The translations under genes and the position numbers were made by a program. A stretch of DNA of 64,000 nucleotides, taken from positions 5,332,001 through 5,396,000 of the forward strand of contig NZ_CP091881.1 in NCBI RefSeq assembly GCF_022163125.1, written 5' to 3'. Origin of the DNA: Paenibacillus sp. HWE-109. Lineage in GTDB: Bacteria > Bacillota > Bacilli > Paenibacillales > NBRC-103111. The notes below the pieces were generated by a model, which was not told where the DNA came from, searched no databases, and saw only the letters and a program-made list of their open reading frames with translations. Positions 35,774-44,876 of this stretch are shown in pieces; within the stretch, counting starts at the first letter, position 1; each line of letters starts with the position of its first letter.

Positions 35774-36081
35774 CATATCTCTTAGACCTTCGTCGATGGT
35801 TGACCCGACATACGTCCTCAGACAAGACCCGGCTCTACTCTTCCGTTTCTCCTCATAAACACGTCGTGCAGAAACATCCCTAGGGCACCACCTTAAGATC
35901 GTGGCACCCTTCACATGCGAGCAACTTAAACCCTTTTTAGGGGGTCTCCACAGTCTCGAAATTTTTGGATTTCTTCCAGCACTACGGGACGCATCTTTTT
36001 GCCATGCTTGCTTTTAAAGGCTTCCCAGTGCTGATTCTCATCAAAGAAAATCACGCAAAACTTACAATTTCTATTATTCAA
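35774..36081 (-). pseudogene. Decayed IS91-type transposase, N-terminal remnant
   Basis: Read on the minus strand from about 36081, the frame gives VIFFDENQHWEAFKSKHGKK and RPVVLEEIQKFRDCGDP. After a frameshift it gives a zinc-binding block (LLACEGCHDLKVVP, then a CFCTTC-like segment) and an SEDV...VNHRR region. These are the N-terminal features of IS91-family Y2 transposases. At least one frameshift and several stop codons interrupt it, and the catalytic HUH and tyrosine part is absent. It marks an old mobile-element insertion at the outer edge of the defence region. Confidence 0.7.
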
Positions 36082-36139
36082 AAAAAGTCTGCCCGATCCT
36101 CCAATGCGTAATGGCAGGAGGTTAGAGGCCGACTTTTTT
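36080..36139. terminator. Hairpin with A/T runs (terminator-like)
   Basis: AAAAAAGTCTGCC pairs with GGCCGACTTTTTT (one mismatch), with an inner CCTCC/GGAGG pair. It abuts the IS91 relic and may be left from it or from a lost gene. Confidence 0.5.
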
Positions 36140-36234
36140 GAACTTTAATTGATCATTTTCTACGCTCACTGCGAAACTAGATTAGCTTTGCCCTAACTGC
36201 TGGGAGCCAGATGATCAAGCGACCCTAAGCAACC

Positions 36235-36287
36235 AAAAGCCCATCTTGATCTCCGAAGCAGGGCCGCGGATATCAAGATGGGCTTTT
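36235..36287 (+). terminator. Strong intrinsic terminator with no gene attached
   Basis: AAAGCCCATCTTGATCTCCG pairs with CGGATATCAAGATGGGCTTT, followed by further Ts. Nothing coding lies immediately upstream on the plus strand; it also lies beyond the 3' end of the Uma2 gene on the minus strand and could serve that gene. Confidence 0.8.
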
Positions 36288-36351
36288 TTAGTTACAATTC
36301 AAATGTTGCTGTTACCTGCTTCCGTTTAGAAAGTAATCTAACACCATTCCA

Positions 36352-36912
36352 CTATTGAAATATACATCCCAAATCAACGACACAAGCTGAAAAAGCAAAT
36401 GAACGCAATTTGTCTTCTTTTCCAAAAACCTCTCGCTTTTGAAATAAACCTTGTTCCAATCCATAAACCTCAACAGTTTGATGAGCAGGGTCAACAATCC
36501 AGTATTCCATAACACCAAATTTCTCATATGTTTTAAATTTTTGGTTTCTATCTTTAATCGCAGTAGATGGAGATAATATTTCAACAATGAGCTTGGGAGC
36601 GCCTTTGCCTCCTTTGTCATCTATCTGAGTTGGATTACAGATAACGGATAGATCTGGCTGACAGACCGTATCGGGATTATCGTATTCTTCAGTTTCACTT
36701 AATCTCACGTCAAACGGAGCGATAAAAACCTCACATGATGAACCTTGCAGGAATGTGTGAAGCTCAAGAAACATACTTCTTAAGATCCGTTGATGTGTCG
36801 TAGAGGGTGCCGGCGTCATACTAAATGGTACTCCATTAATTAACTCCCATCTGCCTTCCCACTCCAGCAGATCTTGAAAATTATAGCGATGATCCTGTTC
36901 AGGCACTTTCAT
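36352..36912 (-). CDS. Uma2 family (DUF820) restriction-endonuclease-fold protein
   Basis: A 186-residue protein of the Uma2 family. Landmarks are WELINGVPFSMTPAPSTTHQ near the N-terminus, QPDLSVI (catalytic-type Asp), LIVEILSPSTAIKDR (Glu and following residues) and YWIVDPAHQTVEVY. The family has a PD-(D/E)XK nuclease fold and is expanded in cyanobacteria, Chloroflexi and some Paenibacillus; its in vivo role is unknown. ATG 36912 has GAGGAA upstream. It is a single gene between the repeat region and the sporulation genes. Confidence 0.88.
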   Translation of the reverse strand: MKVPEQDHRYNFQDLLEWEGRWELINGVPFSMTPAPSTTHQRILRSMFLELHTFLQGSSCEVFIAPFDVRLSETEEYDNPDTVCQPDLSVICNPTQIDDKGGKGAPKLIVEILSPSTAIKDRNQKFKTYEKFGVMEYWIVDPAHQTVEVYGLEQGLFQKREVFGKEDKLRSFAFSACVVDLGCIFQ

Positions 36913-37203
36913 GAAAAGTTCCTCGCTCTCTACAATTTTCCCCTTATTTTAACACAATGAGATGAAAAGTCGAAGTTGAATACAACATGGGTTGGCTCGA
37001 ATAGAGTTCCTATTGAATGTTTTCCAATGAGACTGACGCAACCGCCTCCCGCCACCTTTTATTCTGACGAGAAATTCCCTTCCTATATCACATATCCCCC
37101 GCATACTTGAATATATTTAGTAACAAGCTTTATTCCCGACGAAGTCTGTTTCAGCGTCCAGCTTGCGATATCATTTCTAGGATCAACCCCAAGGAGGGAC
37201 CCC

Positions 37204-38361
37204 ATGACAGAACCCTTATTTGTCGTATCCAAAGAGGATTGGTCACTGCACCGTAAAGGATACCAAGATCAAACAAGGCACCAAGAGAAAGTCAAAGAAG
37301 CCATTAAACAAAACCTTCCCGATCTCGTCACGGATGAGAGCATCGTTATGTCCAATGGCAAACAAGTTGTGAAAGTGCCAATCAAGAGTTTGGATGAGTA
37401 TCGCTTCCGCTACAATTTCAACAAAGGCAAGCATGTCGGACAGGGAGATGGCGATTCGCAGGTGGGCGATGTGCTCGGCACAGATCCGCAGCCGGCGCAA
37501 GGCCCTGGAAAAGGCGAAGGCGCAGGAGATCAAGCCGGCGAAGACTATTACGAAGCGGAAGTTAGCATGGAAGAGCTGCAGGCGATGCTGTTCTCCGAGC
37601 TGGAATTGCCGAATTTGCAGAAAAAAGAGAAACGCAACATGACGACGACCGAAGTGATTTTCAACGATATTCGTAAAAAGGGCATTATGTCCAACATCGA
37701 TAAGAAACGGACGATCATCGAGAATCTGCGCAGAAACTCGCGTTCCAATTCGCCTGGCATTCATCATATTAGTCCGGATGATTTGCGTTTTAAGACTTGG
37801 GATGAGGTGGAGAAGCCACACTCGAATGCATTAATTATTGCCATGATGGATACCTCTGGGTCTATGGGCTCTTTTGAGAAATACATAGCCCGCAGCTTCT
37901 TCTTCTGGATGACGCGCTTCCTGCGTACGAAGTACGAGAATGTGGAAATCGTGTTCATTGCTCATCATACAGAGGCGAAAGAAGTCACAGAGGAAGAATT
38001 TTTCACGAAGGGTGAAAGCGGCGGCACGATTTGCTCTTCAGCCTATCAAACGGCAATCGATATTATTGATAAGCGTTATCCGCCCTCGCAGTTTAATATC
38101 TACCCGTTCCATTTCTCGGATGGCGATAATTTGACATCGGATAACGAGCGCTGCGTCAAGCTGATTACGCAATTAATGGAACGCTGCAACATGTTCGGCT
38201 ATGGCGAGGTCAACCAATATAACCGCAGCAGCACCCTGATGTCTGCTTTTCGGCATATACACGACCCCAAATTTCTTCATTATGTGATCCGCGAGAAAGG
38301 CGAAGTGTACAAAGCTTTGAAAACCTTTTTTACCAAGCAAGAGGGGGTGGCAGTTCAGTGA
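37204..38361 (+). CDS. yhbH: Sporulation protein YhbH (DUF444, VWA-like)
   Basis: A 385-residue protein of the DUF444/YhbH family. The N-terminal block EDWSLHRKGYQDQTRHQEKV, a low-complexity Gly/Gln-rich linker at about 80-115 and a C-terminal VWA-like domain with MMDTSGSMGSFEKYI are all typical. YhbH is expressed in the mother cell during sporulation under sigma-E and is linked with the kinase PrkA. ATG 37204 has AAGGAGG 6 bases upstream. It overlaps spoVR by 4 bases. The usual partner prkA is not adjacent in this window. Confidence 0.93.
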   Translation: MTEPLFVVSKEDWSLHRKGYQDQTRHQEKVKEAIKQNLPDLVTDESIVMSNGKQVVKVPIKSLDEYRFRYNFNKGKHVGQGDGDSQVGDVLGTDPQPAQGPGKGEGAGDQAGEDYYEAEVSMEELQAMLFSELELPNLQKKEKRNMTTTEVIFNDIRKKGIMSNIDKKRTIIENLRRNSRSNSPGIHHISPDDLRFKTWDEVEKPHSNALIIAMMDTSGSMGSFEKYIARSFFFWMTRFLRTKYENVEIVFIAHHTEAKEVTEEEFFTKGESGGTICSSAYQTAIDIIDKRYPPSQFNIYPFHFSDGDNLTSDNERCVKLITQLMERCNMFGYGEVNQYNRSSTLMSAFRHIHDPKFLHYVIREKGEVYKALKTFFTKQEGVAVQ

Positions 38362-39791
38362 GTAAATCCGAAATTCAGCAGCTTGAATATGCCATTGATG
38401 AGATTACAGAAATTGCCAAGGGGTTTGGACTGGATTACTACCCCATGCGTTATGAGATTTGTCCAGCGGAAATCATTTATACATTTGGGGCCTATGGGAT
38501 GCCCACCCGCTACAGCCATTGGAGCTTCGGGAAAAATTTCCACCGGATGAAGACGCAATATGACCTGGGGCTGAGCAAAATCTATGAGCTCGTCATTAAC
38601 TCGGACCCGTGTTATGCCTTTCTATTAGATGGCAATTCGCTTATTCAAAATAAGCTGATTGTCGCGCATGTACTGGCCCACTGCGATTTCTTCAAAAATA
38701 ATGTTCGCTTCTCCAAAACGAACCGCAACATGGTCGAAAGCATGTCCGCCACGGCTGAACGGATTCGCCTATATGAAATTGAACATGGCATCGACGAAGT
38801 CGAACAGTTCATTGACGCCGTTCTCGCCATCCAGGAGCATATCGATCCTGTCCTCACTTTAACGTACGGGCAAACGCGCAAACGTCAAGAGATTCATAAA
38901 GCTTCTATGCCTAATGTCCCTACTGAAGCGACCTACGGCTACGAAGATCTTTGGGGGCTCGACACCAAGAATAAGCCCGCTCCGCCGCAGGATAAAGAAG
39001 AGAATCGGCGCTTCCCGCCTCAACCGGAGAAAGACATCTTGCTCTTCATCGAGGAGAATGCGCCTTACATGGAAAATTGGCAGCGCGATATTCTGACCAT
39101 GCTGCGTGATGAAATGCTCTATTTCTGGCCTCAGCTCGAAACCAAAATCATGAACGAAGGCTGGGCTTCGTACTGGCACCAACGCATCCTGCGGGAACTG
39201 GATTTAACCGAGGAAGAGACGATCGAGTACTCCAAGCTCAACTCTTCCGTAGTTGTGCCTTCGCGGCATAGCCTGAATCCGTATTATCTCGGACTGAAAA
39301 TTTTCGAAGATATCGAAAAGCATTGGGATAATCCAACGCCGGATGAAATTCGCATTCAGGGCCGCAAGCCCGGTGAAGGCCGGGCCAAAATGTTCGAAGT
39401 CCGCGAATACGAATCCGACACCTCTTTTATCCGCAATTATTTGAATAAACCGTTGGTGGAAGAATTGGATTTGTATGTGTTTGAGAAGAAAGGGCCGGAA
39501 TGGAAGATCACGGATAAAACATGGGAAAATACGCGTGATCAGCTTATCTATTCCCGAGTGAATGGCGGTTTCCCCTACATTGTCGTGGAAGACGGGGATT
39601 ATCAGCGCACCGGCGAACTCTATTTGAAGCACGCCTTCGAAGGTGTGGAACTAGATCTTAAATACGTGGAGAGAACCTTGCCGTATATTTACAAGCTCTG
39701 GGGTAAAACCATTCATATGCATACCATGGTGGAAGATAAGCCAGTTTTATTCAGCTTTGACGGGAAAAAGCATCATCGTCGGTTTTTGTAA
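38358..39791 (+). CDS. spoVR: Stage V sporulation protein R (SpoVR)
   Basis: A 477-residue SpoVR-family protein, needed for proper spore cortex formation in Bacillus. It contains the conserved AFGMPTRYSHWSFGK-like block (here GAYGMPTRYSHWSFGKNF), HVLAHCDFFKNN and NEGWASYWHQRI. The start is GTG 38358 with a GAGGGGG site, overlapping the yhbH stop. The yhbH-spoVR pairing is conserved across Firmicutes and Proteobacteria and indicates a joint role. A terminator follows within 10 bases. Confidence 0.95.
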   Translation: MSKSEIQQLEYAIDEITEIAKGFGLDYYPMRYEICPAEIIYTFGAYGMPTRYSHWSFGKNFHRMKTQYDLGLSKIYELVINSDPCYAFLLDGNSLIQNKLIVAHVLAHCDFFKNNVRFSKTNRNMVESMSATAERIRLYEIEHGIDEVEQFIDAVLAIQEHIDPVLTLTYGQTRKRQEIHKASMPNVPTEATYGYEDLWGLDTKNKPAPPQDKEENRRFPPQPEKDILLFIEENAPYMENWQRDILTMLRDEMLYFWPQLETKIMNEGWASYWHQRILRELDLTEEETIEYSKLNSSVVVPSRHSLNPYYLGLKIFEDIEKHWDNPTPDEIRIQGRKPGEGRAKMFEVREYESDTSFIRNYLNKPLVEELDLYVFEKKGPEWKITDKTWENTRDQLIYSRVNGGFPYIVVEDGDYQRTGELYLKHAFEGVELDLKYVERTLPYIYKLWGKTIHMHTMVEDKPVLFSFDGKKHHRRFL

Positions 39792-39799
39792 TGGGCTAG

Positions 39800-39841
39800 A
39801 ACCTCCGATTTCACGAGCATCGTGATCTTGGAGGTTTTTTT
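39800..39841 (+). terminator. Terminator after spoVR
   Basis: AACCTCCGAT pairs with ATCTTGGAGGTT and TCACGA pairs with TCGTGA, then seven Ts. It ends the yhbH-spoVR operon. Confidence 0.92.
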
Positions 39842-39935
39842 GGTGTCAATTTCGGCTTAGGTGCGTTGATTATAACGTGAATAAATGGGTCATCGGCACA
39901 TGTAGTTCTTTGAAGACGTTGGATTGAATGGTTTC

Positions 39936-41303
39936 TTACTCTACTACCATACCCGCCGCCCCCCGAGGCAGCAAAAGCTGAAAAGTCGTACCCTGCGGGG
40001 AACTTTCCTTCAGCACCAACGTACCTCCAAGCGCAGCAGCCAGCATTCGGCTCAACGTCAAGCCTAATCCCAGCCCCCGTACGGCTAACTTTTTGTTCGT
40101 CCCCCGGAAATACCGCTCATAAATATTAATCTGTTCCTCCGCCGGGATACCTGTTCCGTTATCACAGACAAGTACTTCGTACATCGTGCTTGAGTGTTCA
40201 ATTAAACGGACCGTTATCAAACAATGCCCATCCGCTGCTTGCCGACTATTGTTAAGGAGATTGACAATAATTTGCTGAATACGAACAGGATCGCCAACAA
40301 CTATCTGTCGCCCCTCCGCAATATCCGTTCGAACCTCCACACCATCTTCTTGGTGGATTAAACTCCATTGATAGACGATTTCTCCCAGCAGTTTACCCAA
40401 ATCAAGGGCTTCTGATTGCACACGCACATGTCCCGATGCAAAAGCATTGAAATCAAGCAAATCAGCCACCATCCGCTCAAGCCGCTTTGTTTCCTCCAGC
40501 GAAATATCGAGAAATTCATCAGCCTCATCTGCGCTGACAACTTGATCTTTGATCGCGCGCAGCAGACCACGGATTGAAGTCACAGGCGTTTTGAGCTCAT
40601 GGGTCACACCAGCCAATAACTCTGTGCGCAGCTGCTCCAATTGTTCCAGTCTTGCTGCCGTCGCATTGAAGTAATAGAGCAGATCATAAATCTCCTGCTC
40701 TTTGGCATTTTCCTCCAGCATGAGCGTATAATTCCCCGTCTGGATTTGTTTGAGGGCATGCACGACTTCATAGATTGGCTTGGTTAATCTGCGCAGCAGC
40801 AAATAAATGATCAGCCAGCCCAACAGACCAGCTAAGATTAGAAGCGAAGTAATTAAACCATATTCTTGACTGATATCAGTCAATTCCTTCTTGCTGTATG
40901 AAATGACGATCGATCCAATCTGCGAGTGAGAACCCTGAATTGGAGCGGAAATCTTATATTCGCTTGATGATCCTTGAGGCGCAGCTTGTTCATACAAAAC
41001 TTGGCCTCCTTGCGTATAGACAATGAGACCGAACTGCCCAGGAAGCCGATATCTGCGCTGATTTTGATCAATCCATTTATAAAAGTCTGCTGGTATGACG
41101 ATCTGATTCGCATCCTTGGTCATATAAGCGGCCGCTTCGGCCGAAAAGTTCTCGATTTGCTGCAATCGGTCTGTCAATGCGCGATGCTGCAGCCAGACCA
41201 TGGAGGCTAAGCCGATGAGAAGCAAACCTATGCATAATGTGAGCACATATCGTAAAGTCCAATAGCGGAGCAAGGAGCTGCGCTTAGGTGCTAGGGTTGG
41301 CAT
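39936..41303 (-). CDS. Two-component sensor histidine kinase
   Basis: A 455-residue membrane kinase. TM1 is at about residues 14-36 and an extracellular sensor of roughly 125 residues follows. TM2 is LLILAGLLGWLIIYLLL, then a HAMP domain, HisKA with the phosphoacceptor in GVTHELKTPVTS, and a HATPase domain with NLLNNSRQA, DNGTGIP and GLGLGLTLS. ATG 41303 lies inside the end of the response-regulator gene, giving coupling. No neighbour clearly names the signal; the exported protein gene upstream of the pair is one possible target or ligand source. Confidence 0.92.
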   Translation of the reverse strand: MPTLAPKRSSLLRYWTLRYVLTLCIGLLLIGLASMVWLQHRALTDRLQQIENFSAEAAAYMTKDANQIVIPADFYKWIDQNQRRYRLPGQFGLIVYTQGGQVLYEQAAPQGSSSEYKISAPIQGSHSQIGSIVISYSKKELTDISQEYGLITSLLILAGLLGWLIIYLLLRRLTKPIYEVVHALKQIQTGNYTLMLEENAKEQEIYDLLYYFNATAARLEQLEQLRTELLAGVTHELKTPVTSIRGLLRAIKDQVVSADEADEFLDISLEETKRLERMVADLLDFNAFASGHVRVQSEALDLGKLLGEIVYQWSLIHQEDGVEVRTDIAEGRQIVVGDPVRIQQIIVNLLNNSRQAADGHCLITVRLIEHSSTMYEVLVCDNGTGIPAEEQINIYERYFRGTNKKLAVRGLGLGLTLSRMLAAALGGTLVLKESSPQGTTFQLLLPRGAAGMVVE

Positions 41304-41973
41304 AGAATTGATACCCCGTTCCGCGCAATGTTCGAATCTCGCCTTCTTCTGGCGGCAGGTGAAGCAATGACTGCCGCAACCGTTTGATCGCATGATCCAC
41401 AGCACGGTCGCTGCCATCATAGTCGATCCCCCATACCCGTTCAATTAGCTGCTCGCGCGAGAATAGTTGATTCGGATGCTCCGCGAGAAATAGCAATAAC
41501 GCCAAATCCTTAGGCGTAAATGACAAAGTCGCCCCATTCAGGTAAACAGACCGCGACTTGAAATCAATCCGCAGACTCCCGTAATGCTTCTGATCATTTG
41601 TCGCGAAAGCTTGCGATGGTCTGCGCAGAACGGCGTGAATTCTCGCAACGACTTCTTCCGGTTCAAACGGCTTCGCTATATAATCATCAGCCCCACTGTT
41701 CAATCCCGTGAGGCGATCTCCGATATCACCTTTGGCCGTGAGCATAATGACCGGGCAGGCGTTTCTCCGCCGTACCTCCCGGAGAACTTCCCATCCATCC
41801 GCACCAGGCAGCATCACGTCCAATAAAAGAAGAGAAGGCTGGATCAAGCCAAACTGCTGGATAGCCTCATCCCCCCGAGAGATGACCACACAGTCATATC
41901 CAGCTTTCTTGATATAGGCAGCAAGAACACGAGAAATCGCCGGCTCGTCTTCTACAATCATAATGGTTTTCAT
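41284..41973 (-). CDS. OmpR-family response regulator
   Basis: A 229-residue regulator. The REC domain has the acidic pair in VEDEP, phosphoacceptor Asp in LLLLDVMLPGADGW, Thr in MLTAKGD and Lys in YIAKPF. The C-terminal winged helix has TPKDLALLLFLAEHPNQLFS and RTLRGTGYQF. ATG 41973 is chosen because AGGAGG lies 7 bases upstream; an ATG at 41979 directly abuts that site. It is cotranscribed with the histidine kinase, which it overlaps by 20 bp. Confidence 0.94.
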   Translation of the reverse strand: MKTIMIVEDEPAISRVLAAYIKKAGYDCVVISRGDEAIQQFGLIQPSLLLLDVMLPGADGWEVLREVRRRNACPVIMLTAKGDIGDRLTGLNSGADDYIAKPFEPEEVVARIHAVLRRPSQAFATNDQKHYGSLRIDFKSRSVYLNGATLSFTPKDLALLLFLAEHPNQLFSREQLIERVWGIDYDGSDRAVDHAIKRLRQSLLHLPPEEGEIRTLRGTGYQFYANPST

Positions 41974-42091
41974 TGTCATGCCTCCTAACAAAGGTACATC
42001 CCAGCTTCTCGCTATGAGTCATTTTAACATACCAGAAAGAAATAAAGTTCAAGTCATCCACCCTGATGTCATGAACTTTATTCCCTATCTA

Positions 42092-42883
42092 TTAATTCAA
42101 CTTGATCGAAGAGATACTGCCATTTGTTTTAAAATCCTTCGTGTACACGACTTCTGCCGTTGCCGTCACTTTCCCATTCGGACCCATCACTGAAATGACC
42201 GGATTGGAGGAATACCCCGAGCCTGGATTCGTGATCGTAATGCCCGTCACTACGCCATCTGTTACCGTTAACGTTGCAGTCGCTTGGGTATGCGACCATA
42301 GACCACCGCCTTTGCCATTATAGCGATAATAGTTGGATACTTCATCCAAACGTTCATTCGTAATGCCGTATGGGGCAAGCACTTTGAGCAGAGCAGCTTT
42401 GTTTTTCTGAGCTTCTTCGGATGTTGGCCCTCTATCCAAACCAGCAGGTGTTACACCGCTAAATGCCTCTCTGAATACTTCCGTCGGAACTCCTAAAGCT
42501 GCTGCAATAAGTACTACCGGCCGGCCTTTATCCTGAGGATCTGTTTGGAAGCCGCCTGAGATTACTACCGTGTTAGCTGCTTGTTCGGAATTGCTGTCAC
42601 TAGGTGGAGCACTTGGCGTCACCGCTCCCGCACCTCCCCGAGGAGCTGGTTTCTCGCCTTTTGGCCGCTCACCCGCTTTAAGCCGTGGTTGGTTGGCAGG
42701 ATGGCCGTCTTGATTTTTATCACAATTCAATCCGTCATTCGCTGCATTTGGCTTGGGAGAAACGGAGGTTATCTCATCTGCTGCATTTCCTTGGAGAGGA
42801 TCTTGTGCCAGCACAACAGCCCCACCTAGAATGGTTAAAGACAACGTGCTGATGATACTTAGCGTAATCAAAGATTTTTTCAT
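42092..42883 (-). CDS. Exported protein of unknown function
   Basis: A 263-residue protein with a Sec signal peptide (MKKSLITLSIISTLSLTILG..., cleavage probably after VLA at about residue 26). A Pro/Asn/Lys-rich low-complexity stretch spans about 30-100, then a helical segment (PVVLIAAALGVPTEVFREAF) and a C-terminal beta-rich part with GVVTGITITNPGSGYSSNPV, a motif seen in repeats of surface proteins. No enzyme motif is seen. It lies on the same strand just upstream of the two-component genes (118-bp gap), which hints at a regulatory or functional tie. Confidence 0.82.
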   Translation of the reverse strand: MKKSLITLSIISTLSLTILGGAVVLAQDPLQGNAADEITSVSPKPNAANDGLNCDKNQDGHPANQPRLKAGERPKGEKPAPRGGAGAVTPSAPPSDSNSEQAANTVVISGGFQTDPQDKGRPVVLIAAALGVPTEVFREAFSGVTPAGLDRGPTSEEAQKNKAALLKVLAPYGITNERLDEVSNYYRYNGKGGGLWSHTQATATLTVTDGVVTGITITNPGSGYSSNPVISVMGPNGKVTATAEVVYTKDFKTNGSISSIKLN

Positions 42884-42978
42884 TTGGTTTGCTCCTCTTC
42901 GTTATAGGGTAGTGGTCTTGCTTACAACTTCACTATACAAGGCGAATGTGGCAAGCAGATGGTAAGAGGGATACAATT

Positions 42979-43018
42979 AAAAAAAAGGAGCTGCGAACAG
43001 ATCGCATCACTCCTTTTC
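42979..43018 (-). terminator. Terminator overlapping the end of the soluble chemoreceptor gene
   Basis: On the minus strand AAAAGGAGTGATGCG pairs with CGCAGCTCCTTTT, followed by more Ts. The TGA stop codon (43009-43007) lies inside the 5' arm, so coding and terminator sequences overlap. Confidence 0.82.
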
Positions 43019-44473
43019 TTGTTCCATCCATTCATTCACGACATCCATCGCATGCTTAAAACGTTCTCTCCCTTGATTAACCAAGCCATTCTTTGCTTTA
43101 TCATATTGAGTCTCCAGCATCCATCTGGCATTCTGATCTCTGACCACGCTAAACGCTTGCCAGCTTTTACTTAGCGCATGATAATAATCGCGATCTCTAT
43201 GAGTGACGGATTTCCTTTCCAACTTTTCGAAACATGCCGAAATCTCAAGTTCTTTCAATACCTTCTGCTGATTCCAATATCGGATTTTGGCGATATCCCG
43301 AGAGTCAATCATGGCTACCATAATAGCCCTCATCGCGAGCGCACCCGCCATCCAATCATCTATTTCTTGTTGCAGCGGGTGCGAATCTTTCAGATCAGGC
43401 AGCTTGAATTGTGAGATAACGGATCGAAGCGAGAGGCTTTTTTGTGTTGTCTCCTGCATCGAATCGTTCATTCGCAGAATATGCTGCTGCTGAATTTCCG
43501 TTGATGCAAGAACCTCTTGACAGCCTGCGGCAACTTCCTCAATCATGGCTGATGTTTGATTCAAAGAGTCCGAAACCGAGAAACTGTCTTTCATCATCGT
43601 TTCGAAACGCCCCTCCATTTCGTTCATTTGGCTCAGAATCCGATCAAGGAACAAAGTCATATCATCATATTCGCGCACGGAAGCGTCCATCGTTTCAACC
43701 CCCGAACTTACCGCATCTCTCATCTTGTCAATGCCTTCCTTTAACCCTTGCGCATTGCTTGTTACAGAAATAATTTGATCGTTAATCGTACTCGTAGCCT
43801 GCTGTGTTTGCACAGCTAATTTGGAAATTTCACTTGCTACCACAGCAAACCCTTTTCCTTGTTCGCCAGCGCGAGCCGCTTCGATATTAGCATTCAATGC
43901 GAGCAACTGTGTTTGATTCGAAATCTCTTTTATTTGCTTGACGATACCAGTAATTTGCTTAATTGTAAGGTTGAGCTGCTGCATGCCTTCATAAATGCTC
44001 GAACTATTACCTGAAATTCGCTGCATTTGCTCCTTCGAGGAGACAATGTCCTTTTTACCGGCCGTTACTTTCTCTGAGAAAAGATGTGCATCTTGAACCA
44101 CTCCACGATTGCTTTGTCCCAGATCTTGAATGACATGATGAATCCGGTTCATATCCTCAGCCATAAGGTAAATCGTCTCCGAAGTATCCTGCATCCCAAT
44201 GGCAATTTCCCTAACCGTGCTCGTAACTCCACCCACTTGTTCGGCAATAACAACGGATTGTAAGCTCATATCTTCCATCTTTACGTGTAAATATTGGGAG
44301 GATTGATGAACGACCCGAATCATCCCTTTCAAACTGCTTATCGCTTTTTTGAAGGCAGCGATCAAACCATGACGATTGCCTTTGGACGAAAGATTCATAC
44401 TCAAGTCACCTGCCGCGACATTGAACAATTTTTCCTCCATCCATCGACTTGCAGAAGAGCTAAAAAGCTTCAT
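43007..44473 (-). CDS. Soluble methyl-accepting chemotaxis protein with C-terminal helical extension
   Basis: A 488-residue protein with no membrane segment. The first 30 residues look like a HAMP remnant (MEEKLFNVAAGDLSMNLSS). The central signalling domain spans about 60-360 and includes the receptor hairpin tip EISNQTQLLALNANIEAARA GEQGKGFAVVA. A further 120 residues follow, rich in His, Trp and Arg (RDIAKIRYWNQQ, HRDRDYYHALSKSWQ), placed where receptors seldom carry a domain; it may be a CZB-like or other helical sensor. ATG 44473 has GGAGG 8 bases upstream. A cytoplasmic cue such as metal or redox state is possible. Confidence 0.85.
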   Translation of the reverse strand: MKLFSSSASRWMEEKLFNVAAGDLSMNLSSKGNRHGLIAAFKKAISSLKGMIRVVHQSSQYLHVKMEDMSLQSVVIAEQVGGVTSTVREIAIGMQDTSETIYLMAEDMNRIHHVIQDLGQSNRGVVQDAHLFSEKVTAGKKDIVSSKEQMQRISGNSSSIYEGMQQLNLTIKQITGIVKQIKEISNQTQLLALNANIEAARAGEQGKGFAVVASEISKLAVQTQQATSTINDQIISVTSNAQGLKEGIDKMRDAVSSGVETMDASVREYDDMTLFLDRILSQMNEMEGRFETMMKDSFSVSDSLNQTSAMIEEVAAGCQEVLASTEIQQQHILRMNDSMQETTQKSLSLRSVISQFKLPDLKDSHPLQQEIDDWMAGALAMRAIMVAMIDSRDIAKIRYWNQQKVLKELEISACFEKLERKSVTHRDRDYYHALSKSWQAFSVVRDQNARWMLETQYDKAKNGLVNQGRERFKHAMDVVNEWMEQEKE

Positions 44474-44876
44474 TCGAGCCACCTCCAGTATAAATTATCC
44501 TTAATGCACAATGACTAAAAGCCCTAAACACTGCATTAAGCACGACAAAGAACCTTCGTCAACTGCTTAATTTCAGTTTTTAGAGCATCATTGCTCACAA
44601 ATCCTCCACGCCATTGTGAAAGGAAATCCCGATTAACGGGGCCAAAAATGGTAAATTCGACACCAATTTACATTATTTTAGCATATGTCAGAATACATAA
44701 CAATACATTAACATATCGGTAAGCTGAATACCTGTCAACACGGCCATTACCTTTCGCACTCACGACAAAAGTAGTGTGATTCCGACAACGCCAATCGACG
44801 GACATCAGATAAAAGAGATGCTATTCTTAGTATCTAATTCATTTGAATTAATTTTCTTGAAGGAGATGAGTTGTAA
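44474..44876. other. 403-bp intergenic region without recognised gene
   Basis: This AT-rich stretch separates the soluble chemoreceptor from the 70-codon gene, which are divergent. I see no conserved riboswitch core, tRNA or repeat module in it. It should hold the promoters of both genes; no clear sigma-D-type or sigma-A-type pair was found by eye. Confidence 0.5.

Noticed and set aside
44700..44860. Possible riboswitch ahead of the 70-codon gene
   Set aside because: I found no conserved core of c-di-GMP, purine, SAM, TPP or T-box elements on reading the stretch; nothing supports the call.
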